From Dermanyssus gallinae (lineage: Eukaryota > Arthropoda > Arachnida > Mesostigmata > Dermanyssidae): DNA of 64,000 nucleotides. The notes under the pieces are model-generated. The model did no database searches. It was given only the letters and a program-made list of their open reading frames with translations, and was not told the DNA's origin. Position numbers and translations under genes: made by a program. The stretch spans positions 124,001 through 188,000 of the forward strand of contig QVRM01004859.1 in NCBI GenBank assembly GCA_003439945.1. Direction: 5' to 3'. Positions within the stretch are counted from its first letter, which is position 1; every line of letters starts with the position of its first letter. Of this stretch, positions 1-9,969 are shown piece after piece.

Positions 1-67
1 TTGACGAGAGCAACAACATGGCTCTTGTAAGGGCAAATCCACAGCAACTTGTGTAAGGGGTCTAAAA

Positions 68-760
68 TTGCGCCAATCATATTTAAAAAAACATTTGATT
101 GTATTTACTTTTCTTTCTTATTTTGAAAACGGGAAAGAGATAATGCAGAGAACAATTTATTTTATCTTTTATTGGTGTGCCGAAAATGATATGATATTTT
201 TGGTCTCTTGTCTGAAGAAGGACCATGTTTATACAATTAATGGAGAAGATATACCTAGAGTAAACAACATTCGCGATCTTGGTGTAACAGTAACACAGGA
301 GCTAAATTTTAACAATCACGTCACAAAAACCATTCAGCCTGCTAGTTTTATATGTAATACGATATTTCGTTGTTTTATCATCGAATCTCCAATATTGTAT
401 GCCCCCCCCCCTTATATTATACTTCTAGTCCCCAAATTGATTTACAGCTGTGAAGTCTGGCGGTCGTATTTGAAGAAACATATTGACGCAATTAGTCTCA
501 ATTTCTTCAACGTGCTCATGGAGAAGTAAGGCAGAGCGTAGCAATCTCGATTTTGGATCTATATCAAAATGGCATTCGAGAGCACATTTTGAAATGTACG
601 CACAAGTTCTTAGTCTAACGGGTCTTCCATCTGTTCTAATACTTATAACAACAATCTGCACAGTACTCAAGCCATGTCGTCGAAAACAGCTGCACAGTCT
701 GACGGAATTAACAACATGTTCTTGTTGCGCATGGTGAGAATGCTAAAAATCAGGAATTCA
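68..760 (+). pseudogene. C-terminal remnant of a CR1/L2-like LINE reverse transcriptase
   Basis: The open stretch from 68 to 529 reads as the thumb and connection region of a non-LTR reverse transcriptase: a YTING motif, then RDLGV, then NNHV, and a later PKLIYSCEVW block. This order (DLGV, F..H, VrP.LeYcs.VW) is known from CR1/L2/Jockey-type elements. After a frameshift near 530 the homology goes on in another frame to about 735. There is no catalytic YADD box and no endonuclease, so it is a dead 5'-truncated copy. The same remnant lies on the - strand at 45730-46320 as part of the inverted duplication. The clade call is approximate. Confidence 0.65.
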
Positions 761-790
761 TTACATACTACTATAGACTGTACCAATGCG

Positions 791-809
791 TATATATATA
801 TATATATAT
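791..809. repeat. (TA)n microsatellite at a junction between two LINE fragments
   Basis: A run of TA separates the LINE remnant on its left from a different LINE remnant on its right. The same arrangement is kept in the inverted copy. Confidence 0.9.
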
Positions 810-812
810 CCA

Positions 813-1058
813 GCAGGCATTGGCAAGACTCTCCGCGTACGTACAAGATACCGGCCTGACAATAAACATTGATAAAATTGAAGCTATGAAATTCCGCCGG
901 GGAGGGCGACTAGCCGAATCCGACCCACTTCGTATAGAGCCAACGACCCTTAAGTATGTGAGTAGCTTCAAGTACTTGGGGGTGGTACAACCTACCAACG
1001 ACCGATGCTTCAAAGAGCACCTTAAGGAAGGGTCAGGCGAGCCTTGGTTGCGAGTGTT
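813..1058 (+). pseudogene. LINE reverse transcriptase fragment downstream of the YADD box
   Basis: This stretch encodes an LSAYVQDTGLTINIDKIEAM segment followed by a KFRRGG motif, a FKYLGVV block and FKEHL. In non-LTR reverse transcriptases this is the segment just after the catalytic YADD box: the helix with GL.iN..KT.am.F and the yLGv strand. Upstream catalytic residues are absent and the reading stops at 1058, where a different repeat begins. The copy at 45150-45680 on the - strand continues further towards the C-terminus. Confidence 0.7.
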
Positions 1059-1728
1059 GGGTATGTGGCAATGTGAGCTGTGGTTGCGGAGTAATTACGA
1101 TTTTTCGGAGGGCATGTCCAGATTAAGTGCATGTAAAATGACTGTGGCGACGTTCACTACCGCCGACGTGTCGCGCGACAACCGCAGCCCGTCATTTTTC
1201 ATGCACTTAATCTGGACATGCCCTCCGAAAAATCGTAATTACTCCACAACCACAGCTCGAATTGCCATAGTTTGGTACCAATTGCCAATGATCGTCATGA
1301 AATGCGCATTTGCTGAATATGTTAGCTTTGAACACGTGGGTGGTCGTAGGGTTATGATTCTGAAGTATTTGGCGTAAAAGCTAATAAATAACTTCATTTT
1401 TGACGAATTCTCTTTTAAACGACCGTGTCGCATCTTCTGACCGGCCTTATATGCCCTTCGCAGAAGAAGCAGAATTTTCTTCAATCAAAATTTCTCAGGA
1501 ATACGACGGTGTGTTTAGTTTCTGTCTAGGGGGACTGGTTGTCTCGCAACAGCACATTTTATGCTCCTATGTCGGGCAAAAACACTAGTGTCACAAATTG
1601 TAGTAATTTCGCTTTCACTCCGAAACAAGACTTCTCAGAGATCATGTTCCATTGGAAAAAATATTTGCTTTAACGAGCTCTACAATTCCCTATTTCTATT
1701 ATAAACAAATTCTGCAACACTCTGTATA
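1059..1728 (+). repeat. Uncharacterised dispersed repeat, copy 1
   Basis: Parts of this stretch recur at 11628-11950 (+) and, reversed, at 17593-17883. Shared landmarks are an AATGCGCATTT block, a TATGT(T/C)GGGCAAAA block followed by TGTCACAAATT, a CATGTTCCATTG block and an end of the type CCCTGTATATATA. It has no coding potential I trust. The end in a (TA)n tract and the variable internal structure fit a non-autonomous element, but the class cannot be fixed by eye. Confidence 0.7.
1074..1258. repeat. Foldback hairpin with about 66-bp arms
   Basis: Bases 1074-1140 and 1193-1258 are near-perfect reverse complements (two mismatches) around a 52-base spacer. The arm sequence (GAGCTGTGGTTG, then GGAGTAATTACG, then GATTAAGTGCAT) is the same block found once, unrepeated, near 17805-17880. 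The hairpin therefore seems to have formed by inverted duplication of one end of the dispersed repeat. Confidence 0.9.
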
Positions 1729-1738
1729 TATATACACG

Positions 1739-1827
1739 TTCTCGGGCACAAACTATAATAGAATATATAAGCTACAAGGCACTACACTGACGGACTTACA
1801 TATTCTATTATATTTTATGCCCAAGAA
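1739..1827. repeat. 89-bp palindromic mini-element between TA runs, copy A
   Basis: Two 32-base arms (1739-1770 and 1796-1827; 28 of 32 positions complementary) flank a 25-base centre. The arms start TTCTCGGGCA and are bordered by TATATA. A partial second unit (about 1841-1900) repeats the left arm and the centre. The same pair of units stands at 37452-37540 and 37574-37632, in each case at the 3' side of a PHD-finger LINE. It may be a MITE or the duplicated 3' tail of that LINE. Confidence 0.8.
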
Positions 1828-1873
1828 TGATATATATACATTATCGGACAAAAAATATAATAAAATATATAAG

Positions 1874-2330
1874 CTACAAGGCACCATACTGACGGGCTAA
1901 TTCATTTAAAGATTGCACAAGATTGCATTTTGCGGCATGGTATATTCGGCAGAGTTCATCGCAGCGGCGGCACACACAAGTCTCTTCATGGAAATCAGCA
2001 CGTTGACATAAAATGTGATGAAAGCCGTGCACTGCAAATCGTGCTATCACGTGCTTGTTGCTACGCTCTGGTTTCTTCTGCAGTCTGCTAATAGGAAGAC
2101 AAGGCGGTTGCGCGTTGACGTATGAAGTCCCTAAGTCAGTTTCAAGAAAGCTGTTCTTATCTGATTCAGCTAGACAAGGTTTCTGGAAGTCAGGTGCGTC
2201 CATATTAACTCCACTCCATATGGAGCCACGGAGGCAATCTTCGGGTCAAAGAGGCAAATGGCTGTCGCGAGGGGCATGTAGTTCAGGCTCCTGATGGAAG
2301 ATGCCGTTATAAGGGCTTTCCTGCATCTCT
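1874..2330 (-). pseudogene. C-terminal region of LINE copy A reverse transcriptase
   Basis: On the - strand this stretch gives, across frames, an ATAICLFDPKIASVAPYG block and a TRNRLVYLLA block, then a Cys/His cluster (C-V-C-R-R-C, C, H, C) near the end. The first pattern (cLFd.ki.P...YG.e) and the second (t.nrlvYll) are found after the thumb of CR1-like reverse transcriptases, and the Cys/His cluster is usual at their C-terminus. Two frames must be combined, so the piece is broken. The stretch between about 2340 and 2500 carries no readable YADD box. Confidence 0.6.
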
Positions 2331-2581
2331 CCATAACATGCACCGAGAACCCTATCCTATGGACGGCAGATAAGTTTTAGATAAGGGAATGTATTGACGT
2401 AGGCGAGAGAATCGTCACGCACACGACGTATAAAAAGAGTCGTCACGCGCGACCTTGCCACCTCTACGCAACTTTAGTGCCCTCGTCTTATTAAGGTTAA
2501 TTGTTAACCCTAATTCTCCTTAAATGCCGGCAGTTCCGAGACTTCATCATCGATTGTCCCCAGGTTTTCCGGTAGGACCTC

Positions 2582-3080
2582 TCATATGAGGTTAAGCATC
2601 TTCGAGGGAGCGCCGACTTCTGCCAAAATATTGAGCACTCGACCACGTGGAGCGGAGTCAAAAGCGGCTTTGAAGTCGACAAATACCGCGTACAGAGACT
2701 GCCCTGGCCGGGAGAGCGTTTCTTTGACGTCATTCAGGAGAATTCTGCACGCTGTTTGCATGGAGCGCCCTTTCCGAAATCCATGTTGTTCAGGTTTAAC
2801 GTTGATGGCCTCCAAGAAGTCGCTTAGACTTTTCGTGATCAAGTACAACAACAGCTTATAGCACACGCTCTTCTTTGCAATGCATTTCCAGGCCGAGGGG
2901 TAAATAGGGTCACATTTGCCTTCCAGGATCACCAATGGGCTCGCATTTCTCCATTGTGTTGGGAGAAGCCCCGTCTTAAGGCATTCGTTGAATAATGCTA
3001 TCCAACACGGAGCCTACACAAGCGAGCTTCTAAGGTACTCATTCCGAACGCCGTCCGGCCCCGATTTTTTGTTGTTGCTT
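2582..3080 (-). pseudogene. N-terminal half of LINE copy A reverse transcriptase
   Basis: On the - strand a SGPDGVRNEYL motif (RT motif 0) is followed by an internal stop, then ALFNECL and LLPTQWR, then a 117-residue open stretch with KPEQHGFRKGRS and YAVFVDFKAAFDSAPR. The last is the first catalytic Asp block of non-LTR reverse transcriptases (VDF..AFDs..r). The frame ends at 2582 and resumes in another frame with a short piece ending near 2500. The second catalytic box (YADD) is missing. This is a defective copy of a CR1-like polymerase that would reverse-transcribe LINE RNA at the target site. Confidence 0.8.
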
Positions 3081-4456
3081 AGCCCTTAAAGAGCCTGCAG
3101 AACCTCCATGACCGTAAAGTCCTTCTCGAGTTGGCTTCGATGTTTTGTCGTTTTTTTGTCCCAAACAGCAGCGAACAGTGGTGATTGGCGGGGGATCGTG
3201 TCGTTTGCTGCCGACATTTCGGTGAAATGTCCGACGAGGGTGGCGGAGCTAGGACAAGAGGTCTGCCCACCGCGTGTAAGCCACTTGTATGGCGCTCGTT
3301 CCGCGTGTGTGAGGAGGATAGCCTCCTGTCGTTGAGGTATAGTTTCTTCTGCTGAGTGTATGTCTTCTAGCAGCTCTGCCACAAATGGAGGGCTTTCTGT
3401 GTCGCTCGAGCAACGTGACAGTTGTGGTCCAACCAAGGGCGATGTTTCTTTTTCTTGGGGGAACAAGTAGGCTGTTGAAGGATCTCCACGAGGTCATCAG
3501 CATACTGCTCGGCGTCAATGGTATCGGGAATCGGTAAGGCCTCATGCGAACGTTCCAGTAGAGTCGCAACGTTCAGATCGCAAGATGGAAACACTCGTCT
3601 GGGGGCTCTCGACGTGTCGTCATGTACCTTGAATTCTAGCGCAGTTGGGATATGTGCTCGAATAAGACATTCACTCAACGAATTATTTTCTACAATATAG
3701 TTTACTATATCGTCGCTTAAGCTGACCACAAATTAATGACCGAGCTCCCCAAATGGCTGAAGAAGGTCGGAAATGACGCTGGGGTAACTATGGAGCAATC
3801 ATAGTCAGCTATGGTGTTAGGGTCCCCCACTCTATGGTAGTACAGCACAGACACTCCACCGCTGGGTCATCCGGGATCGGCCCTCTTTTAAGCCATGCAG
3901 TGGGCGGCGTAGAACCCTGAGCAATCAAAAGGTGCGGTCGCCCACGTCTCCGTTAGATCCAGAATATCCACACCATCTAGAGCCGTCGCTGCAAGCAGCG
4001 CTACGGTTGCAGCGCCGATCTTTTTGGCGACTTCCCTCTTGTACAAATATTGGCCGCTTCTGACAACTTGTCGTTGCGTGATAGTACTGAAAAGAGAGCA
4101 TTGTCTTGCACAGCTTTAGCCGCAAGCATATCGTTGGCTGCCTTACAGTCTTGTCCGAATAGAGGTACGGACAGGACATGGAGTTCAGACCCCGGGCGAG
4201 AGACGTGCACTTTTGCGGCCAATGTTTCAACCGCTGCCACAACTTATGTTTCTCAAAGTTCACACATGCGTAATATGTCGCTTGGAAGAAAATCGACACT
4301 GGCCTACTGGCAGCATTGATGTGCGGCATTATATCGGCCGTCAGTGGCATCCATACGGTCCTCGCGCGGTTGATTGGGTGGTATTTGGGCTTGTCTACGT
4401 GTAAGAGCGGCAGCCTCATGTTCGAGCGACTGCACTTGCCGAAATAGAAACATAAC

Positions 4457-4774
4457 TCAGCCTATATATTCTGTCTCAACGTTGAGGCTGTCCTGAAAGG
4501 CTGCGAAACGATCCACCGTGAAGTCAGCTGTTGCCGCACTGCATACACGACAACGCCAGCCAGCTGTTAATGCTGCACTGGGTATAGTCTCATCCGATTT
4601 CAAACATGCTGCATGGATAGTTCGATTGCACTTTGAACAGCTCCGGTTAACCTCACCCTGAGCGGTTTCTTGACATCTTGCACATACCAGACTCACGCAC
4701 GATTCCTTTAGGCGCTGGTTGAGATTAGGCGGGGAGAGCGGTCGCGTTAGGCCGCCGGCCCATTTGGCGTGCAC
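4457..4774 (-). pseudogene. LINE ORF1 segment with PHD-type zinc finger
   Basis: The 105-codon open stretch on the - strand contains C-A-R-C, then C-S-K-C, then H-A-A-C, then C-R-V-C with a Trp two residues before the last pair. This is the Cys4-His-Cys3 spacing of a PHD finger. PHD fingers are known in ORF1 proteins of CR1-like LINEs. The frame is lost after 4457, and ORF1 homology goes on in another frame between about 4240 and 4001. Copy B has a broken equivalent near 39010-39240. Confidence 0.7.
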
Positions 4775-5220
4775 TGTTGTTGTTGTGGTGTCGCAGTTGA
4801 CATTCCTACAATTGTGTCTGTCGGACTGTTCCGAGCAATATGGTCATGTCTGTCCGCGCTAACCGGGTCTTAAAATGACGGAATCACAGCTGCCGTACTT
4901 ATAGGCGGAGCACTACAAAACTAGCTTGCACTGAGACAACGACCTTTCTATAGTCCAGAAGGGTGCACGGAGTTACGAGGAGTCGATTGATGTGACTATA
5001 TTCAAACTTCGGTTCATCATACTCTCATAACATGCCAATGACACAGAGCCATGACAAAAACACGTCCGCACTCTATGATAGCTGACAACAGTACTTGAAT
5101 AAAGAGAAAGCGCAAAGCTTCAAGGGAGAGGTGTGTTTAGTGGGTAGGGGTTTCGACGAAGTAAGATCCAGCCGTCGTGGCCGAGTCCATATACATATAT
5201 ATATATTTATATATAGAGAT

Positions 5221-5350
5221 ATATACATATATAATTATTTTTGTGAATGCATTTACGCACTGGCGCGACGGGCAGTGCGGGTTGGCTGTCATGCTATGCC
5301 CGTCGCACCAGTGCGTAAATGCATTCACAAAAATAATTATATATGTATAT
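5221..5350. repeat. Hairpin with 54-bp arms in the LINE copy A leader
   Basis: Bases 5221-5274 and 5297-5350 are reverse complements with one mismatch, separated by 22 bases. The outer part of the arms is TA-rich and the inner part is unique (GCATTTACGCACTGG). Copy B of the LINE has only the right arm and the spacer (about 39658-39725), so the left arm was gained in A or lost in B. It could form a cruciform or an RNA hairpin. Confidence 0.9.
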
Positions 5351-5566
5351 ATATATGAGAATCACTCAAAGAAAATTCGATGAATGTTTGAGATTGAAGC
5401 GGCGACAGCCCCTAAACGACGCCGCAACATCTTATTGGTTAAAGTAGTCCTACAGTCCTGCTTGGACAGGGCCGAGGGTGTTAAGAGGGGTGCGAGAATG
5501 TTCAAACTCAGTTTTCAAAGTTGTAATCTTATTAAAAAAATGGTTTATCAAGCACAACGATGTGGC

Positions 5567-5789
5567 CGTAAATTTCGTACGTCTTAGCGATCCTCCCGTA
5601 ATTGGTTTATTCAACGCAGGTGGTTGCTCGCGTGGTAATGCTGAAATGATATAGCTGTGTCGCGCCGTGGAGTGTAATCTATGGACACACTATTGCTTTT
5701 AGTTATTTACTTTTCACATCTATTTATTAGTTTTGTATTTGTTACTTGGCATTCAAGGAATTTCCATTTGCGTTGACTTTGCGTTTCAG
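5567..5789 (+). other. Intron sequence before the first recognised CD36 exon
   Basis: There is no coding signal. The last 30 bases are pyrimidine-rich and end TTTCAG, a good splice acceptor for the exon that follows. Confidence 0.5.
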
Positions 5790-6020
5790 AATCGTAAACC
5801 ACAAGAGGAAAGAGTCGTATCAAAACCATACCCTTCGTTTTTCCGAAAAGCGAATGCTATTTTTCGAGCCCACAATGTCAAACGGCAGCCTGGACGATAA
5901 AATTACAACTGCGAGCTATAAGGCTATGCGTTATTATTATCCGGACGGAGAAGCACGTTCGACGTTCACAAAGACAACACTCTTTATAAATGCCACCGTG
6001 AACGAGTACTTCTTTGCCGG
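5790..6020 (+). CDS. CD36/class B scavenger receptor, internal exon (extracellular domain)
   Basis: This exon encodes part of the ectodomain of a CD36-family membrane receptor (lipid and lipoprotein binding, or a lysosomal or sensory relative). The key match is NHTLRF..KRMLFFEP, then SNGSLDDKITT. It corresponds to the family pattern n.tvsf..rr.yfFdpelS.gs.dD.it. It ends VNEYFFAG, the equivalent of v.ell.GY. A TTTCAG acceptor precedes it (AG at 5788-5789) and a strong GTAAGT donor follows at 6021. The exon starts with the last base of a codon and ends with two bases of a Gly codon that the exon at 8906 completes. There are three N-glycosylation sequons (NHT, NGS, NAT). Upstream exons were not found between 1 and 5789. 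The family call is strong; which member is unknown. Confidence 0.85.
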
Positions 6021-6761
6021 GTAAGTTGCTCTTATATTATATTTTTGGTATGACTGTTAAGAAAGTCTAAACATGATATGAAAGATTGCTTCGATATGCC
6101 TGCCGTTGTAGAAGATAGGCTGAGGATCTGAAAAGAGCAATTAAACTAACTTTTGGGGAGTCGTCCACTACTGCACCAATGAGCGCCTTTAAAACTGTCT
6201 TACATATTTTTGTAAACTATTGTCTCTGAATTGTCGGATTCTGCGCTGCCGGACCGAGAAAAAGCTTTATCTTGGTAAACATATACTTGTAGGTTACTTA
6301 ATATTGGGCAGTATCTAGGAGTGAAAGGCGGGTTATATCAGTTGACTTGTTCATCAATGATACGACGGCCAGTCCAGTAATGACTACGAAGAAATTTCTG
6401 AACTTCATTTGATATGGACATCAGGGCGTAACGCCTACTGCTGGAGGTTAGCTCTAGGCTTAAAAGTTGTCAAAAACATTTGTCGAGAAGTCGTTAAGCT
6501 ATTGCAAAAGTACCTGCTCCTCTGTCAGGTTGGTCGCCCTCAGGAGGTTATCTGTGAGGCAAAGAATAAATAATAAATATATAAAATAATAAATAAGCAG
6601 AGCAGAAAGGGTCTTACTTGAACCCCGACATTAGGCGTAAACACTTAGTCATAGTCGGCAGCTTTTCTCGTATAGGGCGACTCGATCCTGTGTCAATAAT
6701 GAATCTAGGCATTTATTCATGATTTTACGACCCACAACCTAGGAGAACTCTACGAATGACT
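6021..6761 (+). other. Intron of the CD36-like gene, left of the mariner
   Basis: AT-rich sequence without recognisable exons or repeats. A short TAAATAAT-rich stretch lies near 6565-6600. Confidence 0.5.
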
Positions 6762-8055
6762 TACAGGTAGTTCAACAAGTTATTAAAATGAGTTTTTCAG
6801 AATTCGAATTTTGGCGCGCTTTCACCGCTATTGGAAACGGCAACTTTTCGAATGCTAGCAGTCAAAATATTATGGTGATTGGCCGTTGTGATTTCGTTTG
6901 ATCGCTTTTCCCGTGCAACGTATCGGCGTGATTTTGAAAAATTGAGAAAAAAGAGTTTCGAGTGGTTATCAAGCATTTTTATTTCAAAGGTTGGAATGCG
7001 ACCCAAGTGAAAACTGAGTTAGACGAGGTGTACGGTGACTCTGCGCCATGTTTTGCCACTGTTTCCAACTGGATTAATGAGTTAAAAAGAGGTCGCAGGA
7101 GCACCGAGGATGAACTACGTTCAGGACGCCCAAAAACGGCAACTGATGAGGAAAACGTGAAAAAAGTGCGGAAAATCGTTGCCGCAGATAAGCGAGTGAA
7201 CATTAGGGAGATAGCGGAGGCCTTGGGGATCAGTTTGGGTAGAGTGCATTTCATCCTGCACGAAAACTTGAAGATGAAAAAGCTCAGAGCAAAATGGGTG
7301 CCGCATTTGCTCAACCAAGGCCAAAAAGACGCGCGTGTTTCCGCTTCACAACGAAATTTGGCCAAGATGTCGAAAAATCCGTCGGATTTTTGGCGCAGAT
7401 TCGTGACCGTCGATGAAAGCTGGGTCCATCACTACACTCCCGAGACCCAAGAAGCATCTCGTCAATGGTGTGCACCTGGTGAAGGACCTCCGAAGAGGGT
7501 GCGGACAACGGCATCGGCCGGAAATATGATGGCTACGGTTTTTTGGGACCAACGTGGAATAATTCTGGTCGACTACCTTGAGAGCGGTAAAACGATCACG
7601 GGAGAATATTATGCAAGACTGTTGGACTGCCTGAAACAAGAACTCATCGTGAAACGGCCCGCTTTGCAGAAGAAGGTTGTCCTGTTTCACCAGGACAATG
7701 CTCCCGCACACAAGTCGCGGCAAGCAACGGTAAAACTGGCCCAACTGAGGTTTGAACTTATTGAACAACCTTCCTATTCTCCAGACCTGGCCCCCTCTGA
7801 TTATTTTCTCTTCGGACATTTGAAGAATAGTCTCGGTGAAAAGCGTTTTTCCAGCAATGAAGAGGTTAAGGCTGCTGTCAATGCCTATTTTCAGTCTAAA
7901 GACGCGGAATTCTACTCAAGAGGTATAAATGCTCTGAAATCTCGGTGGGAAAAGTGTATTGAGCTTCTCGGGGAGTATATCGAATAAGAAAAAATTAAAA
8001 ACAAGATTTGGAAAATTCTTGGTTTTCATTCTAAGAACTTGTTGAACTACCTGTA
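6762..8055 (+). mobile_element. Full-length mariner element inserted at TA
   Basis: The element body is 6764-8053 (1290 bp), the usual mariner size. Its inverted termini start CAGGTAGTTCAACAAGTT, match over about 28 bp with a few differences, and are flanked by a TA duplication (6762-6763 and 8054-8055). It lies in the intron between two CD36-like exons, in the same orientation as the gene. The transposase frame has no internal stop. Termini, target site and coding region together make this a recent insertion. Confidence 0.95.
6941..7987 (+). pseudogene. Mariner transposase (DD34D), open frame with lost start codon
   Basis: This is a cut-and-paste transposase for mariner elements. From 6941 the frame runs 348 codons without a stop, the length of irritans-group transposases. 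The N-terminal half has the paired helix-turn-helix region (SRPKT-like linker: SGRPKTAT), then the WVPHLL signature. The catalytic triad is Asp in VTVDESWVHHY, Asp in FHQDNAPAHKS and Asp in SPDLAPSDYFLF, with 34 residues between the second and third (DD34D). The expected initiator before EKKEFRV is ATT, not ATG, at 6941-6943, and a stop lies two codons upstream. The first in-frame GTG is at 6962. The protein is probably not made unless a near-cognate start is used. The subfamily call is from motif similarity only. Confidence 0.93.
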
Positions 8056-8905
8056 ATTAAAGCGTCGCCCAAGAGGGGCAGATAAGTATGGACACTTTCA
8101 ATTTGCGTGGATTCAGTCTTATTTTGCGAAAACCCAGGAGCGTTGTACCAGCGTCGCCTTGTTAACTTTAGTAGCAGACTTCCTTTTTTAACAAATAGAA
8201 GATAAGTTGCCTTATTGTGTGTTACTTTTAAGTTATAGAGAAGTGCCGACGCGAAGTTGTGGGCCATATAGGCATGGGATTTTGTCGACGAGTTTCGGGA
8301 ACTAGGAGGGAGCGAGTGGCTTAAACCGCCTAGCCTCCAAGCTTCCAGGATCTATGGCATCCTAGCCTGAGCAGTGCGGGTTTGCTAGCTAATTTATAAT
8401 ATTTAATTAAACCAGAAACACATGGCTATTTTATTGCTGATGTTATGCCCATATATAGAATAGCCATTTTAACCGTCGTTTAATCGATTGCAATCGGTTG
8501 CTCCGTGCTTTGCCGAAAACCTAAAAAACGGACAAATTTTGTCTACCTTAGGCAAATGATTCTAAGAAAAATTGTTTAGTCTTGAACTTAATAAAAATTA
8601 ATTCGTACAAGACGCATGCTACAAGTGGCTCTGTGAAGAAGAAAGTTTCCTCCTTCTTCGGTGAAACAAATGCTTAAACTTTGTCGACGACAAACGCAAT
8701 TATAGGTATGCTAACAACAAGGCGCTATAATAACGGCTATGTTTAGTGCCTTGCAATCGGCGCGAATTTTGTCACGTTCCCCTCTGTATTTGTTTATACT
8801 AGGTGCAATAATATATTAATACGTCGATCAATAAAATGTTATACACTTGACTCGCTAGACCATTAACAGACAGCTTAATGGTTGTTTTCTGCCGCATTAC
8901 AACAG
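8056..8905 (+). other. Intron of the CD36-like gene, right of the mariner
   Basis: No exon or known repeat was recognised. The final bases (pyrimidine stretch GTTGTTTTCTGCC, then ACAACAG) form the acceptor of the next exon. Confidence 0.5.
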
Positions 8906-9046
8906 TTACTACGATCCCGATTTAAACCTTCTTGGTGGTATGGTGCCCGGATATTTAGCACATCATAATTTTAGTAACAGTCGACCAGTGCAGGTGTATA
9001 CCGATACCAAAAGGGTGAATCAAATCGTCTCAATCGACGGTATGAC
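8906..9046 (+). CDS. CD36/class B scavenger receptor, internal exon
   Basis: The exon starts with one base that completes the Gly codon left open at 6020, giving AG-YYDPDLNLLGG across the junction. This matches the family pattern lwGY.dp.l.l. It continues PGYLAHHNFSNS, VYTDTKRVNQI and SIDGM, the equivalents of f.gl...N.s, ytv.TG..d...l..I and wnG.. . The splice sites are ACAACAG before and GTGAGT after (donor at 9047). It ends with two bases of a Thr codon completed by the exon at 11554. One sequon (NFS) is present. The exact phase match with both neighbours is strong support for a real gene structure. Confidence 0.85.
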
Positions 9047-9969
9047 GTGAGTAGTCTTCATCTCTTCAGTAGATTTCTTACTGTTGTGCATCTATTGACA
9101 CAAATGCACTATAGTGCGTTTAGAGTATACGTGAGAGAAATAAATAAGCGTTCATTGACAGAAAAGAAGAAACAAGACAACTAGTTAGTGTTCGCAGGTA
9201 GGATAAACAATATTTAGATATAATTCTGATATTTGATGCAAATGTAGCGAGTTCTGTGCAACGGGGGACATATGGCATTCGTTTCAGTTTACTTTATACC
9301 GCCAGGGCCAGTGATATTTCTGTTGGAGGAGGGGCATACTGCCTGGGCATAACTGATGAACAAAAAAAACTGCATTTGGTAATGACCGATATTATTCAAT
9401 AGACAAACGTAGCCCACGTGAACTGCTTCTGAGTAAAGTTGTCGAAACTTCGAATACTCTGTTGCTAGTATCTACTAATAAGCAGTAAAAATAAAAGCAA
9501 GCAGACCTCAGCACCGAGCTAAACCTCTAAACCGAGCATACGGCCGACGATTTCTCGGTTTTGCTTACAGCAGTTGCTGCTGCTGCGGCGATGAGGCAAT
9601 GGGTATTTACAGAGGCACCTCTGACCTCATTGCTGCATCAACGTCAGTCTACTCTTAAACAGGGTATACCTTACGATGCAAAGAATAACTTTTTTGAAGG
9701 AGGGTCGATGCCGTCTATACGCGCACGCAGTTTTCAGAGGAAAAATTGCCTCTACGAACGAGACATAGCTTTAGGAATCACGTTAGCCAGTGAGCCACTG
9801 CGTGATAAAAAAACACGTATGCTCCGTCGGGAGGTCTATCCACTTCTAATGTCTGGGTTGGGCAGGCGAAGTGATGCACTAGGTGAGCCTTTGAGGATGG
9901 CATCCTATGCTTCTTGCCACGGCATTAACTTTTTTTTTTACCTCTCAGCTTCTTTTTAAGGCTCAGGCC
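9047..9969 (+). other. Intron sequence with no recognised feature
   Basis: An open stretch at 9561-9959 (+) has an Ala run near its start but no motif I recognise and no plausible splice context. It probably overlaps debris of the LINE that follows on the - strand. The rest is AT-rich sequence without a signal. Confidence 0.4.

Larger units (their letters stand above)
1..1058 (+). repeat. Left arm of a 1058-bp inverted duplication
   Basis: Bases 1-1058 match the reverse complement of 45406-46463 with only scattered substitutions and no net length change. The arm holds the end of one LINE, a (TA)n tract and a piece of a second LINE, so it is a duplicated stretch of genome and not a single element. 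Homology runs off the left edge of the window. At the right it stops exactly where a different dispersed repeat begins. Confidence 0.9.
1841..5566 (-). mobile_element. PHD-finger non-LTR retrotransposon (LINE), copy A, decayed
   Basis: Read on the - strand, this stretch holds a 5' leader (5566 to about 4780), an ORF1 with a PHD-type zinc finger (4774-4457), remains of an AP-like endonuclease (about 4000-3500), a reverse transcriptase start (about 3080-2582) and an RT C-terminal region with a terminal Cys/His cluster (2330-1874). That order fits CR1-like elements. A homologous copy lies at 37574-41206 in the same orientation, and homology begins and ends at matching points. Copy A lacks about 230 bp of endonuclease that copy B keeps, but keeps about 1.5 kb including the RT that copy B lacks. 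Many stops and frameshifts show it is inactive. Confidence 0.8.

Noticed and set aside
5095..5383. Open frames with alternating Ile and Tyr
   Set aside because: They translate (TA)n microsatellites, as do similar frames near 37386, 52224, 54685 and 61735. They are not coding.
7346..7819. Long - strand frame inside the mariner
   Set aside because: It is a shadow of the transposase frame on the opposite strand.
9561..9959. 132-codon frame on the + strand
   Set aside because: No recognised domain; it overlaps probable antisense debris of an R1-like LINE.
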